Shown here: piece by piece, positions 20,549 to 32,309 of the stretch
Position numbering within the stretch: position 1 is the first letter of the stretch
Layout: every line of letters begins with the position of its first letter
From: Ustilaginoidea virens
Taxonomy: Eukaryota > Ascomycota > Sordariomycetes > Hypocreales > Clavicipitaceae
Reading direction: 5' to 3'
NCBI RefSeq assembly: GCF_000687475.1
Contig: NC_057317.1
Location: 4,092,501 to 4,156,500, forward strand
DNA length: 64,000 bases
Notes under the pieces: generated by a model
Told to the model about the DNA's origin: nothing
The model's database searches: none
What the model saw: the letters and a program-made list of their open reading frames with translations, nothing else
Program-made: the position numbers and the translations under genes

Positions 20549-21334
20549 TCAACTCCTTTCCCACATCTGCCACTCGTACTTGACACCGGCCTCCTCTTGG
20601 GCCTGTGGGAGCTCCTCGCCAGTCCACGCCCTCCACGCCGCGGCCGACCGTCTCGTCCATCCCGCGTCCCTGGCCGCGTCGCTGCTCGGGTCGAGCGGGA
20701 AGAACGTGTCGCACTCAAAGTCCCCCTCTATGCTCGTCAGCAGCACCCGCTTCGCCTCGTCCCGCCCCAGCGCCTCCCGGTATATCTGGCCGCCGCCCAT
20801 GACGAAGACCCGGCTGACGAGCGGGTGCGCCTTGGCAAGCGCCAGAGCGTCCTGCAGGCTCCTCACGCGCACGGGCTCGGAAACGGGCGAGGAGGGTGCC
20901 GGCGGGGGCGTCTCGCCCGGCGCCGAGCGAGAGACGACGATGTTGAGCCGGTTCTTGAGGGGCCTGAACTTGGGGGGGACGGAGTCCCATGTTTTGCGGC
21001 CCATGATGACTGCGTTGACGGATCCGGCTGGGGACTAGGAGGTTTTCGCGGCCACGACGGACGTCTTTCAGCTTGGGGGGGGGCGGGGAAAACGAAACGA
21101 GAGATTTTTGATTTGGCACGCGTGTATGGATCATGTTTTGTTGCATGTTTTATGCGTGCATCGATCGGGTTTTGTATCGGGCGAGGTGCAACCTACTTGT
21201 GGCGGGACGTGTGTGGTGACGCGGGCAAAGTACTGCATCTCTTTGCGGAGGCCAGTCCACGGCATGGTGCCGTGGAGGCCGATGCCCATGGTGCGGGTTG
21301 CTGCCACGATGAGGGTCAGCTCTGGCGGCTGCAT
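20549..21334 (-). CDS. DFR1: Dihydrofolate reductase
   Basis: Predicted exons 21334-21197 and 21034-20549 on the minus strand, giving 207 residues; the 162-nt intron has a GTAGGT donor and CTAG acceptor, phase 0. The joined product reads through the expected DHFR landmarks: LTLIVAATRTMGIGLHGTMPW near the N-terminus, the folate-binding acidic residue in LRKEMQYFARVT, NADPH-binding VNAVIMGRKTWDSVPPKF, RPLKNRLNIVVSR and VFVMGGGQIYREAL. Length matches fungal DHFR. It reduces dihydrofolate to tetrahydrofolate for thymidylate, purine and Met synthesis. The frame stays open upstream of 21334 through a 7-bp repeat, but that would add only repeat-coded residues, so I prefer the ATG at 21334. The protein carries a Pro/Ser-rich insertion (TPPPAPSSPVSEP) between two conserved strands. 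Confidence 0.93.
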
Positions 21335-21847
21335 GGCGAGAGGCGAGAGGCGAGAGGCGAGAGGCGAGAGGCGAGAGGCGGCGGGCAATCAATCTCGAGG
21401 AAGCAGGACGGACGGCTGGTGACTGTGGTGAAGCCTCGTGGGCGGATGGATGGTTTGTTGAAGCTGTCAACGTTGGTCGGATGGATCAATGCATGTGGAT
21501 ATCCGAGTGGGCGGGGGTAAGCGGGGTGTTGGGGGGTGTTGGGGGGGGTACATGTAGTTAGTTCAATGTTGCGCTGCAGCCCGTCGCTTCAGGCACCTGA
21601 AGTCAGGGCTAGGTACATACACCGTACATGTACCTAGAGTCTACATGTAGGCTTCTTGGTTAGTGGACGCTTTGCAGCAACGAGCATTCATGCCCGCTTC
21701 ACGGGTTTCTTGTCCCGCCTCTTGTTGCTGCTGTCGTTGTTGCCGTCGCTGTTGTTGCCGTCGTCGTCGATTTGCTTCTTCTCTACTTTTTCCTCTTCTT
21801 GGCCATTCCAACTATTGCCCAAAACTTGCCGGCTGCCCGCACAGGCC
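21335..21847. promoter_or_regulatory. DFR1 upstream region with 7-bp repeat
   Basis: These 513 bp hold the DFR1 promoter and the 3' end of the downstream-facing GST gene. Right at the DFR1 start (21335-21382) lie about six and a half GCGAGAG units, so the repeat is in the probable 5' untranslated region. Also present are TACATGTA words at about 21620-21650 and a GTT/GTC triplet repeat at about 21722-21770. No gene is visible. Confidence 0.5.
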
Positions 21848-23094
21848 CTACAGCTTAGCGCCTGGTTCCAGAACAACGACGTCCTGGAACGGGAGGCCAA
21901 GAAATATGTACATGTGATTGAACCTGATTCGCGCAGCGCGTTAGCAAACCAACTCTCAACACCCGTTGCTCCTTCTCTTCTTCTTCTCCTTCTCCTTCAT
22001 CTTCTTCTCCTCCTCACCTCCTCCTCCTCCTCGAGCAGCAAGGGAAAAAAAAAAGGGGACAGTAGCTGGCTACTCACCGGTCGCTCCCGAAAAACGGCTC
22101 AACCTCCCCCCTCGAGTTGGTGGCCACGAGCCACGGACACCCGAACGCGCCGTCCTCGGCAAGCCTGCCCGTGTCCTCGATGAGTTTTCCCTTCATCTCC
22201 GCCCTCCCTTGCATGATGGCGTCCACGTCAGGCTCGGTAAACAGCCTGCTGCCCCGCGTCGGTGTTTCCGTCGCCTGGAGCAGCAGAGCCTTGAGGCTCG
22301 CCTCATCCACCACGTCGGCGTGCGGCGGCGTCCAGAACCTGTGCAGCAGGAAGCGCAGCACGGACAGGAACGTCTCCCTCGGAAACCTGGCCTTGACGAA
22401 GAGGAGCGCCCGGAGAGCAGACTGGGTCTTGGCCCTCTGCAGGAGATCCTCGGGCGGTGCGTAGTCGGTGATGCCGACCCGACGGGCTGCTCGTGGGCTG
22501 TCGTAGCCGAGATACCTGGCTTTGGCCGCAGACGTCCACGGCGGCTTGTTGCCTGCATCCAACCAAGATGTGAGCTGCGGGTTGATGTTCCCTCCTTTGT
22601 TTCCCCTCTAAGCGTCGCCAGGTGCGGTCCTGGCTGATGAGGAGAAATGGGCAGCAAACGCCGCACTTACCAGTGAGGTTGAGAAGGCCTCCTAGGAAGA
22701 CGGGATGGAACCTGCGGGGGTTGTCGGTCGTCAGCCAAGTTGTTTGCACCGCCCGGGCACGGTTGCCTCCCACTCCCACCCGGTTCAGCCAACATGGGCT
22801 TGCTTTGCTCCGTTGCTGGGAAAGAAAGCAAGGCCAGAGACATGATGGCGCCCGAGTCAATGGGCGGGCGCACTTACTCCACCTCGATGCCGTTGGCACG
22901 TAACCGTCCGAGGTTTGGATGCATGTCCTCGAAGCAGACATAGCTGTAGAGAGATGCTGTCGAGTTTTACAGGGCAACGAGGTAGAAGCACTTTTTCTCA
23001 GCTGTGCTCGACAAAACACCAGACACCAAAGCAGTTGGTTGGTGGTCAGGAACTAACCGATATCCAAGTAGCAGTCGATTCGATTGGTACCCAT
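21848..23094 (-). CDS. Kappa-class glutathione S-transferase (DsbA-like fold)
   Basis: Predicted exons 23094-23058, 22956-22878, 22711-22671, 22552-22078 and 21923-21848 on the minus strand, giving 235 residues; all four introns (101, 166, 118 and 154 nt) have GT..AG ends and consistent phases. The joined N-terminus reads DCYLDIASLYSYVCFED, matching the GST-kappa / 2-hydroxychromene-2-carboxylate isomerase family; Ser14 in this motif aligns with the family's catalytic Ser. Other landmarks are FHPVFLGGLLNLTGNKPPW, the helical mid-region, FGCPWLVATNSRGE and FFGSDRFNHMYIFLGLPF. Family enzymes use glutathione and act in mitochondria or peroxisomes; location here is unresolved, as there is no clear presequence and the end AKL* only resembles a weak peroxisomal signal. 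Small exons explain why the frame looks fragmented. Confidence 0.9.
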
Positions 23095-23853
23095 CTTGTG
23101 GTATGCTTTCCCTCTTCCTGTGTTGGTTCATGTGTAAATGTCTTGGTGCGATATCTTTCTCTCCTTCGTCTTGTACCGTATGCGTCATCTGACTAGATGA
23201 CTCACTTGGCACGAGTGCTGGGGCAGCGGCAAAGGGGACGAGGATATTCAAAGGTTAGGTTACGTCCGACGAGGGGTGGAAAGGATTACCGAGGCGGACT
23301 AGGGTAGGTTGGGACGGCACAGCACGAGGTACCTAGGGCACATGCAAGTACCTGGTACGCACTGCCGTACGGAGTAGTGCGTATAATGAGGCTTGCTCAG
23401 CTCGAGGAGGCCTGTACAGGAACCACTGGTCTGCAAAAGGAGGGGGGAGGGGCACTGCAAGTGTACCTGTGGACTCCTCCTCCATCTTAGGTACCTACTC
23501 TAAAACTTCAATGTCTCGCCAGCTAATAATAAAAACAATAACAAAACTCCCTTTATGTAATGACTGCAACGACAACACGACCAGACATTTTAAAGACAAT
23601 AGACTTCAAAAAAAGAACAGAAAAAAAGAAAGGAAACACAACTCGGCTCTCTTCAAAGTCATTGTACACAAAAAGGGGGAGAAATAGATGCCCGTCCGCA
23701 CAGCCTCTTTCTTGACTGCGTGCCGTGCCAAATTTACCCACCATTGATTGATTGATTGATTGATTGCTTTACCCAATTCACGCTGCGTAACCCGTCGTCT
23801 TGACCCGCTTCCCCATCTTCTTCTCTCGTGCGAAACCCGTCCCTCCTTCGATT
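23095..23853. other. Intergenic region between the GST and ABO1 genes
   Basis: About 760 bp: the promoter of the GST gene plus the 3' end of ABO1. It contains GGTACCTAGG and CGTACGGAGTA words (23328-23375), an AT-rich A-tract zone (23520-23640), and six tandem ATTG units at 23743-23766 close to the ABO1 stop. I see no gene. Confidence 0.5.
23743..23766. repeat. (ATTG)6 tetranucleotide repeat
   Basis: Six perfect ATTG units in the probable 3' untranslated region of ABO1. Confidence 0.9.
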
Positions 23854-26800
23854 CTACAGTTGGCTTCGTTTTTGGCTGAACGGCCCTACTCCCTGCATGG
23901 TCTCAATATCGCCGATTGTATCGTTAAACACCTTGCCGAGGTTGCCAACCACCTTGTGGCGGTTCCATTCATGTCTGGATTTCCATATCTCGTCCATCAG
24001 CTCCCGATTGATCTGCTCCAGCTGCTCGATGGTGCAGCCCGATGTGCCGTCTGTCAGCACCTGTAAAAGATTCTCGATTGCGCCTTCCACCGACGGCGGC
24101 TGAGACGAGCCCGAGAACCGGATCAAGGGAGGGTCTTGTTGTGACTGCAGTCCTCGCCGAGACGGCACCGCTACACTGCCGCTGGATTGCTGCCCGCTGG
24201 ACCGCTGCCCGCTGGACCGCCGCCCCCCGGGTTGTTGGGCGCTGGAGAGAAGGGCTTGGGACTGTGACGACGCCGGGCTGCCAGCCAGGTTGCTTCGTCC
24301 AGCTGCCCCTGCGTTGCTGTGCGCAAGGCCGTGAGCTTGCGAATGGATCCAGCCATCGTCACTCGGGGTGACTTGGCTCGCATTCGCAAGAGTGTCTGGG
24401 ATATCCGCGTCGTTGCCATTCTCACCGCTCGACGGGCCCCCGTGGTTGCCGTTGGTTAGCTGCGTGCTGAGATTCGACGACCTGTGAGTCGACGGATCTG
24501 ATGTCTTGGTGGTCGACGCATCGTTGATCACCGCTGATGGGGATACTCCGGGGGGGAGAGGAGTTACCGCCGACTTTTGAGATATCTGCGTCACGCCGCC
24601 ATGCCCTCCTCCAGCCGAGTGGGCAGAAGAAATGTCTTCTGGCTTGTCTGCGGCTGGGGGTCCCATCACTGATGCCTGGGTAGCAGGTTGTGTTTGATCG
24701 TCGACTCCGCTCATGACCGCGTCGTTTCCTTCCTTCTGCCCTCCCTCTGTGCCGTTGCTCGTGTTTGCTGTCTTGTCATCAACTTGTCCATTGGACAGGG
24801 GGCTTCGCAGCTGGAAACGGGCCGTCGTGCAGGATCCTGGCACGGGCTCACCCAAGCTTGGCGGTGCTTGTGATTCACCCTCATCCCCACCCCCCAGGTC
24901 AGACTGCACACGCTCCAGTATCGACCTCACGGTCTTGCGCTTCCGCTCCTTCTCGGCAGCCTCGGCAGCTCTTCGCACCTGGCGGCTGTGTAGGCCGTCC
25001 CAGTCGATATTTGGATGAGCGGCTTCGATGGTAGCGATATCAACCTCCACATTGCTGAGCAACTCGTTGGCCTTTAGCGTACGCTCCTTATCGCCAATGT
25101 TTCTGGCATCTTTAGCAAGAGCTTTGATGTCGAACAGGAAATCCTTTGGCCTGGCGTAAAACCCGTTGGATAGGCGTTCTTCGATCGTGGTCGTCTCGAG
25201 GTTGTAGTAGCACTTTCCGGTGGCCGTGTCGCGGAGGACGTCGTGGCCGTGTTTGTCTTTGACTATTTCGTACGGCCGCACCATGCCTTCGGCAACATCC
25301 GGTCGGACGTAGTTGGGATCCGACTCGGCAAAGAGATAATCAATCTGGCTCTGAGGGATGACTGGTTGTCTGAATTTCTTGTACTTCCTGTTGATCTGAT
25401 CCATGATGGGCTGGAGATACGTCTTGAGGCAGTTGAGAAATTGATGATCTCTCCTCTTGATAGCTTTCACCTCCTCTTTCGTGGGCGGCCTCGGTGCAAT
25501 GGCTGGCGCAACAGGAAGCTCCTCCAACACACGCTTCTTTCGATTCTCTGGGCTGGGGAACTCTGCAGGTTTCTTCTTGACATACTCCAGTGTCCAAGAA
25601 AAATATTCCATCCGGTTATCCTTACAGGCAAAGAAAGAAAGAGAATAGCCGAGTTAGAGCACATCCCAACATAAGAGCAAATAAACAACAGGTCGCAAGA
25701 CTTACCCTTTCAGGTCGGGTGATTTCCATTTTGTTCTTGTGGGAGAAGCCAAAAAATTCATTCAAAAGCCCATCAGGGAGCTCGTGTTTGTCACAATCGG
25801 CTGTTCCTAAAACAAGTACTGGATCGGTGGGCGGAATAGACCGTAACGCAGTGTGAAAGGCGACGAAGGCAACAGTGCCAGCCAGTGTTGCGTACCAAAC
25901 CTCGACATTGGGAATATAAATCACACTAGGTTTATGACGCCGAATCTCTGTAAATAGACCAACAATGGCTTGCTCCATCGGCTTTCAGCATCATGATTAG
26001 CAAAAACTTGTCGTCCGAATGGAAACCTGCGGCTGGCCTTGACACTTACTCGTCCATCTGCAAGAAGGGCCCCTAGATCAAAGTTTTGGACGTGGACGCC
26101 TTCAAAGTAGTGCAAAATGGCTGAGGCTATATAGCCCTGACCCATGCCTTGTGTGCCATAGATGAGGAACCTGGGTCTGAATACGCGAGACCGCTCAAAC
26201 TCCTGTTGGATAGCTTCGCGTCCAAACCCGTCATCGTCATCGTCGTATTGCTCGTACATTGCTTCTTCAAGTGCCGTCGACTTCTTTTTCCTTGGCAGTA
26301 ACTCATCCAGGAACCTCTTGGCGTCTCTCAGCTGATTTCGCAGAAGCGGTTCCACAGCCTTGGGTAAGGGCTTCGCCCCCGGTGTCGCTGAGCGCTCTGA
26401 TGATGGAATGAGTTTCTTGATGGACATCATGAAGTCAGAAGCATGAACGCTGATCTTGTCCGGGTCGACAATCAGCTTCTCGGTCGAACTATAGATCTGC
26501 GGATAGGTGCGCTGAATAGAGTTGAGGGCGGCTTCCGTGCAGAGCGCTCGCAAATCGGCACCACCGTAACCTTTGGTCTTTTCGGCAAGGGAGCTCATGA
26601 ATTGCGGTGACAAGCCCCAGTCCTTGGTGTGAATATCGAGTATAGATCTGCGCCCATCAATATCGGGCAAAGGAAAGTAGAATTCGCGGTCAAAACGGCC
26701 AGGCCGCCGCAGTGCAGGATCGATGTTGTCAGGCCTGTTTGTGGCGCCAATCACAATAACTTGTCCGCGGCCATCCATGCCATCCATCAAAGCCAGAAGA

Positions 26801-28866
26801 GTTGACACAATGGACGCATGGATCTGCTCCTGCTTGCTGGATCGGACGGGAGCTAAGCCGTCAATCTCATCAAAGAAGATGATACTGGGCTGGGTCTTCC
26901 TAGCCTCCTCAAACAAGAGCCGCAGCTGCTTCTCCGCTTCGCCAACCCACTTGCTCAAGGCATCAGCACCCTTTCGCATATAAAACGAGATCTTGCGGCC
27001 ACCGGAGCCGACGGAATTGGCGAGAGCACGAGCAAGCAAAGTTTTTCCAGTACCCGGAGGACCGTGGAATAGTACTCCGCGAGGCGGCGTTACGTGGAAC
27101 TTGGTGAAAAGCTCGGGGTAGAGAAGCGGCAATTGTACCATCTCCTTCAGCTGGTCAATGTGGCCTTGCAAGCCCCCTACCTTGCTGAAATCGACATTCA
27201 TGTCCACGCCGAGAGGGTCCGCGTCGGCGAGAGCCTTCCTGTCCTTGATCTTGCCTACGTTGGGAGTGGCCTCGACGTTGAGGCCAGAAGCACCTTGCAG
27301 CAAACCGCCCACCGTCGCCCCTGAAGTCGGCGTCATCCCCACGTTTCCGGCGACAGCAGAGCGGTGGACCATTTCATCATCACTGCTGTCTGAATCAGCG
27401 CCCCCAGCGGCACCAGTGCCCCAAGGACCACTGAGCAATGCGCCGACTCCGCCGCCGCCTCCGAAAGGACCAAAGGTGGTGTTGAGAGTTCTCTCCCATC
27501 CCATGTTGGTGCCCCCTCTGCGACGTCGTGCCGGAGTGGGAGCGGGATCTTCCACTTCTTCCTCCTCGATGTTGACGGCCGTCAGCGGCGGCATGTAGTA
27601 GTTCACTTTTGTTCGAGCTCGGCGGGATTCTTGGTAAACGATCGGGGACTCGTCCCTGGGTCGCCGTCGGGGCCGAGAAGCTTGCCGCAACTCGCGCGCT
27701 TCCTCATTCAGCTCGTCTAGGTCCACATCGAGCTCCTCGTCACCAGAATCACCACCCCGGCGAGAGTTTTTTGCGCTACGCCTATTGCCTCGAGCTCTGG
27801 GGGTAGGGCTTTCCACTGCGTCTGCCTTGCTCTGAGACATGACTTCATCCTCGGAATCGTCCCCAGGCTCAAAATCACTGCTTGGTTCCTGCGTGGATTT
27901 CTTTGACCTCCCGCGTGTTAATCGGCGAGATGTAGCCGCGGCGTCTTCCGCAGCGATATCATCCGCTTTCTGCTGCTCCTCATGCACAGCTGCAGCCCTT
28001 GATGCACGCGTCCTACGCGTAACAGGAACGTCGTCATCGTCGTCATCGTCCGCGGTTACAGTCTCATCTTGCTTGGCAGCCACATTACCGTCGTCAGTCG
28101 CGACGCCACCGGCTGTTTTCTCCTCGTCGACATCCTTCTTGTCGCCGGCTTGGTACTCGTGGGAGAGTTCGTCTGGCTCGTCCGCATCGTGAGCAGCTCG
28201 ACTACTGCTTTCTTGGGTTACTTCTTCAATGGTCTCTGGCTTCGCATGCAGAGCTTTTGTTGAGCGAGAAGGACGCCGGATTCGTGAATACGTCTCAGGG
28301 CTACGGCTACGGGAATCGCGAGAGACGACAGCATGTTTTCCCGAGTTGGACAGCTCCACGAATTCCTCAGCATCGGCGGTACTAGCGCGGGTTGTCCTTC
28401 GAGTCACGATCTCTGTGGATGATTTGGCGGGGACTTTGAGTTTGACGACTCTTCTGGTGGCAGGCCCTTCCGATTCGTCCAAGTCGCCGACATCATCCGA
28501 ATCTTGCACAAGATCAGGGTCCGCGTCCTCCTCGGCTGAGCTTTCTCTGTAATTGAGTTGAGTTCGAGCGGCTTTTCTCGTCCGCCGTCCAGCCGCATTT
28601 ACCGGTACTTCCACGTCGTCTGAACCATCCTCATTGAACGAGTCTTCTGCCAAACTGCCGGATAAGATCTCGTCGTCGTCGTCAATATCCGAGCCTCGAT
28701 ATCTGTGGCTCTTTTTCCGGCCGCCACTAATTCGAGAACCTCGGGATGGTCGTGCTTTCTTGGAGCTTCTGAGAGGACGCGTCTCCGAGGGGTCAAAATT
28801 CTCGTCTTCGGAGTCGGACTTGTTCGGATCAAAGTCCTCAAGAACTCTCTTGCGTTTGCTCACCAT
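23854..28866 (-). CDS. ABO1: Bromodomain AAA-ATPase, ATAD2/Abo1/Yta7 family
   Basis: Predicted exons 28866-26050, 25981-25706 and 25620-23854 on the minus strand, giving 1619 residues; introns of 68 and 85 nt, both phase 0. Residues 1-450 are acidic, Ser/Arg-rich and repetitive (many DDDD and RRTR patches), typical of the N-terminal tail. AAA domain 1 has Walker A GPPGTGKT at 602-609 and Walker B FFDEIDG with Asp666/Glu667, plus GATNRPDNIDPALRRPGRFD. AAA domain 2 has a degenerate P-loop (GTQGMGQGY) and is probably inactive, as in the family. Exon 3 carries an atypical bromodomain at about 1085-1200 and a long disordered Ser/Gln/Thr tail with a final conserved helix. Family members load or evict histone H3-H4 and shape nucleosome density in the nucleus. 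The 1619-residue length exceeds yeast Yta7 but suits filamentous fungi. Confidence 0.93.
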
Positions 28867-29759
28867 GGCAGAGGAATTACGCCAGATTTTGGTGTGGGGT
28901 GGGGAGAAGGAGGGGGGGGGGAGGCAAGGTCGTGCAGAGCGAAGGACTCAGGCGCGAAGGGTGAACAAATGACAACTATTGATATGACAACAAACGTGTT
29001 AGCGGTACGATGGCAATTCGAGACAGTAAAGAAGAAGGTCAGATGCAGAGGCAAAGGGGGTAGGAACAATTTATTCCATCATACAGTCCCAGACGCGCGT
29101 AAAGATTCCCTCGACAGTGCGGCGACGGGATTGTGCTTACTTTAATCGCTGAGTAGCGCTGGTTGATGGACCGTATGTGGCATGCATGAATGAGTCGCTC
29201 GATTGGAATAGCTTCAAAAGGAGCCTGGCGATCAGAAAGTCAAGGGAAACCGACAGACGCGGTGATGGTGCGAGAGAGTGACGGTAGAGAAAGCTGAGAA
29301 CTGAAATCACGAGGAGGGTAGACGCAGAGGTTCGAGGCAAGGGACACACGGCTTTGAGATGCGTCATGGACAGAGAAGCTGCTTTTGGACGAGTAGGTTT
29401 ATCAAATGTGCGCGTCGCCTTCGCGGACAGGTCGACTGTACTACTACTCGTGGGTTGGTTGCAGGCAATCTCACGTGCAGTGGAACTCCGACGAATGAGA
29501 CGAGTGCGACGGAGCAGCTTATGGTGGGATGAGGATCCACAATGGGACGACAAGGAGAAAACCACCGCGAAGCCACGACCAACACCCGCGATCGCGTCCA
29601 TGGAACCGCTCCCCTTTTTTAATTCTAATCGCATCTTTCTGAAAACGTGATTACATGATAACAATTCAAAAATTCGCGTATTCTTGCGCGAATTTGGCTT
29701 TCGATTCGTGCAGCGCGTTGTCAACAGCAGCCTGCTTATTCTATAACTGATCATTTCCC
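28867..29759. promoter_or_regulatory. ABO1 upstream region
   Basis: About 890 bp upstream of ABO1, up to the edge of the AT-rich block. A G-run (28912-28922) sits close to the start codon. Two overlapping open frames on opposite strands at 29137-29754 and 29354-29650 show no recognisable domain and I do not call them. GC content begins to fall after about 29630. Confidence 0.5.
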
Positions 29760-30646
29760 ATATTTGAGAAGCGCAATGTCAATTGCTTATGCTATTATAA
29801 AGATCGTTAAGAAAACTACGCCGACTTCCTTAGCATCCCAAAAAAAATGCTATGACGTCATTGTTGTAGTAGCTCCATCAGCTGAGATTTTAACCAAATT
29901 TTAGATCTCAAGATCTTTAGATAGCTACAGAAGAGTATATTACCTATTATTACTATAAAATTAGGAAATAAAAAGACTTTAAATATCACTTATAATATTG
30001 TTTATCCAATTTATTATATTTTAATGTACAATATATTTTTTAAAGCTATTAATAATTTATAAAATTATAATAATAATTTATAGGTATTAAGACTTTTATT
30101 TTATATGTATATATATATAGAGTATAAAAATGCGGAATTTAAAATAATAAATACTTTTAATATTACTGTTATCATATAAAGTATCTTATATATTTTATAC
30201 TTCAGATAGTCGAGTTATGTCTGAGGAGACGGCTAGTTAATATGAGAGAAATTGTTGCCCCACTGTATAGTACAAACTTGGAACTAGATAGTATGGCTGA
30301 ATGTGTATGATTATATGTATAGTAAGTATATTATGGGAAGTTGGTCAAATGTTAAATGCGAAGCTGGAGGGATTTCGAGCTCGTTGTGTTAATTGTTTTT
30401 AGCTCGGGCGTGAGGCCGCGGAGGTGGTGAGTTTGCCTTATTACATATAATATCCTCCGTACCCCCTGACCTCTTCCCTTTTTAAAAGGGGTTAATTGCA
30501 GTCCCAAAACTATGAGATTATTAAAATTAGCAAGTATACTGTGGACTTTGGTAAATAGTGCGTAGGATTTCAATGATAGAGGTGATGGTTATATTGCCTT
30601 GCTATTCTATGCACAAGAGCTGGTCTTTGTTGTTGGTTGCATCAAG
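29760..30646. other. AT-rich relic sequence
   Basis: A strongly AT-rich stretch with many TA steps and stop codons in all frames, the typical look of repeat DNA decayed by RIP. I recognise no domain, LTR or gene. A somewhat less AT-rich patch at 30340-30500 (around GCTCGGGCGTGAGGCCG) is also unidentified. Confidence 0.5.
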
Positions 30647-31468
30647 GGGTACCTAGTTATATGTAGGGTTGCGCGCGTGGTATCGAGTACCGTGAGGTCA
30701 CCGGTCAAAGGTATAATTACTTCTTTGATTATGACTGACTAACTAAAAGGAAAGAAAGGAAGCAAAAGAGTAATTATACGATGTGGCCTTTTTGTGCGTG
30801 CTGTAGTTATGTGCATCGGCGCGGTCGGGCCGGGTTGCCCGCGTGCCCTACCGGGCTTAAGGGCACAGGGGCAAAAGGGGCAAAAGTGGCCATATTGTGC
30901 GCAACGGGTGTGCGCGGCATATCCGTCGTAATATGCCCAATTGGGCACCTTGCGATAGCGATTCCGATATTAGCAGCTTCTCTTTTTATAGAAGCAAATA
31001 TCGGAATCGCTAGGATGTAAGGCGTATATATAGAAAGAAAAGTGCGGCGCGGTCTCGGCAGGTTGTGCCGCCGATAACGCCGTTGCGCCGCGCGGCCGGC
31101 TTATATAGGCTTATACCGTACAGCCGGTATGTTGAATATCGCAGTTAAAATAAAGGGGCAGAAAAGGGGTAGTATTGCATATAATATTGAATATAGGAAA
31201 ATCCATACACTTACCACCCATAACATCACTAATACCTTCTAAACGCAGTCAGATATTGACCGGCCTTTTTACCCACCCTTCCATACGTATAACAGCCCTA
31301 TTTTAGTTAATGAAGGTCTCAAGGGTTTTATTTAGCGTTCCCTTAGTTATTATATCGGCGAGGTTATTATTCCCATTAATCTAGCGAATCTTATAGATTT
31401 CCCGGCGCTTATATGACTATCGTAAGGCCATAATATCTATCATAAGCCTCTTCTCTTTTGTAGTGCTT
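30647..31468 (-). mobile_element. Copia-2 copy I, 3'-terminal fragment (3' UTR/LTR and RNase H end)
   Basis: From the word GGGGTACC onward this matches 61666-62510 base for base apart from many C/T and G/A differences, so both are the 3' end of the same Ty1/copia-type element (called Copia-2 here). It contains a long hairpin at 30957-31011. The minus-strand reading of 31220-31460 corresponds to the end of a copia RNase H region, with in-frame stops. Copy I is interrupted at 31469 by a 360-bp tandem unit. I could not define the exact LTR limits because the other LTR is not in view. Confidence 0.65.
30957..31011. repeat. 15-bp + 6-bp nested hairpin in Copia-2 terminal region
   Basis: Arms 30957-30971 and 30997-31011 are perfect 15-nt reverse complements (AGCGATTCCGATATT). 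Inside them a second stem GCTTCT/AGAAGC (30976-30981 with 30990-30995) closes an 8-nt loop. A 12-bp palindrome GCCCAATTGGGC lies just upstream. The same hairpin occurs in Copia-2 copy II at about 61979-62031, there with a 10-bp outer stem. Confidence 0.85.
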
Positions 31469-32309
31469 TGTAACGATGTGGCCCAATTGGGCCCTAAGCG
31501 GGTGTCTGCGCATATTGCTAGGTAAAAACCTACTCTCCTGTCTGACCGTTAGACTAGACAAAAGAGTATGTATTGTACTAAGTTATCCTTAACTGGTATA
31601 ATTGACACCTATATCCCTTTGGCACTATGCTGCGCGCATACTTAAGCTTGCCCTTAGTATGATACGGGCGTAGCCCGAATCCTTGATATAGCTCCCCTCT
31701 CCGCAGCCGGCTATGATATTATGCACCCCCTAGAGGCTAGTCCCATCCTCTGTAAGCCTAGATGAAGAGCCTGTTGTATGCGCCATATGCGGGATTCGAA
31801 CCTGTGACCTTGGGCAACTTGGTATAAATGTAACGATGTGGCCTAATTGGGCCCTAAGCGGGTGTCTGCGCATATCGCTAGGTAAAAACCTACTCTCCTA
31901 TCTGACCGTTAGACCAGATAAAAGAGTATGTATTATACTAAGTTATCCTTAACTGGTACAATTGATACCTATATCCCTTTGGCACTATGCTGCGCGCATA
32001 CTTAAGTTTGCCCTTAGTATGATACGGGCGTAGCCCGAATCTTTGATATAGCTCCCCTCTCCGCAGCCGGCTATGATACCACGCACCCCCTAGAGGCTAG
32101 TCCCATCCTCTGTAAGCCTAGATGAAGAGCCCGCTGCACGCGCCATATGCGGGATTCGAACCTGTGACCTTGGGCAATTTGGTACAAATGTAATGATGTG
32201 GCCCAATTGGGCCCTAAGCGGGTGTCTGCGCATATCGCTAGGTAAAAACCTGCGTGTATACTTAAGCTTGCCCTTAGTATGATACGGGTGTAGCCCGAAT
32301 CTTTAATAT
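31469..32309. repeat. Tandem 360-bp repeat with tRNA-like promoter box, inserted in Copia-2
   Basis: Units begin with TGTAACGATG-like sequence at 31469, 31829 and 32189, exactly 360 bp apart; the third is internally deleted and ends near 32309. Copy II of Copia-2 lacks this block (its sequence runs from TAGTACC straight into TAGCTTG at about 62508), so the block is an insertion in copy I. Units 1 and 2 each carry a minus-strand GGTTCGAATCC (31802-31792 and 32162-32152), the consensus RNA polymerase III B box, flanked by half of a tRNA T-arm (ACAGG and CCCGC, two A:C mismatches explainable by C-to-T decay). I read it as a tRNA-derived, SINE-like relic; I could not find a convincing A box or full cloverleaf. 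Confidence 0.5.

Noticed and set aside
29137..29754. 205-codon minus-strand frame upstream of ABO1
   Set aside because: No recognisable domain, falling GC content and an overlapping opposite frame; the evidence is too thin to call a gene.
31792..32162. Functional tRNA genes at the GGTTCGAATCC boxes
   Set aside because: The T-stem has mismatches, and no acceptor stem, D-arm or anticodon arm could be paired; at most tRNA-derived relics.
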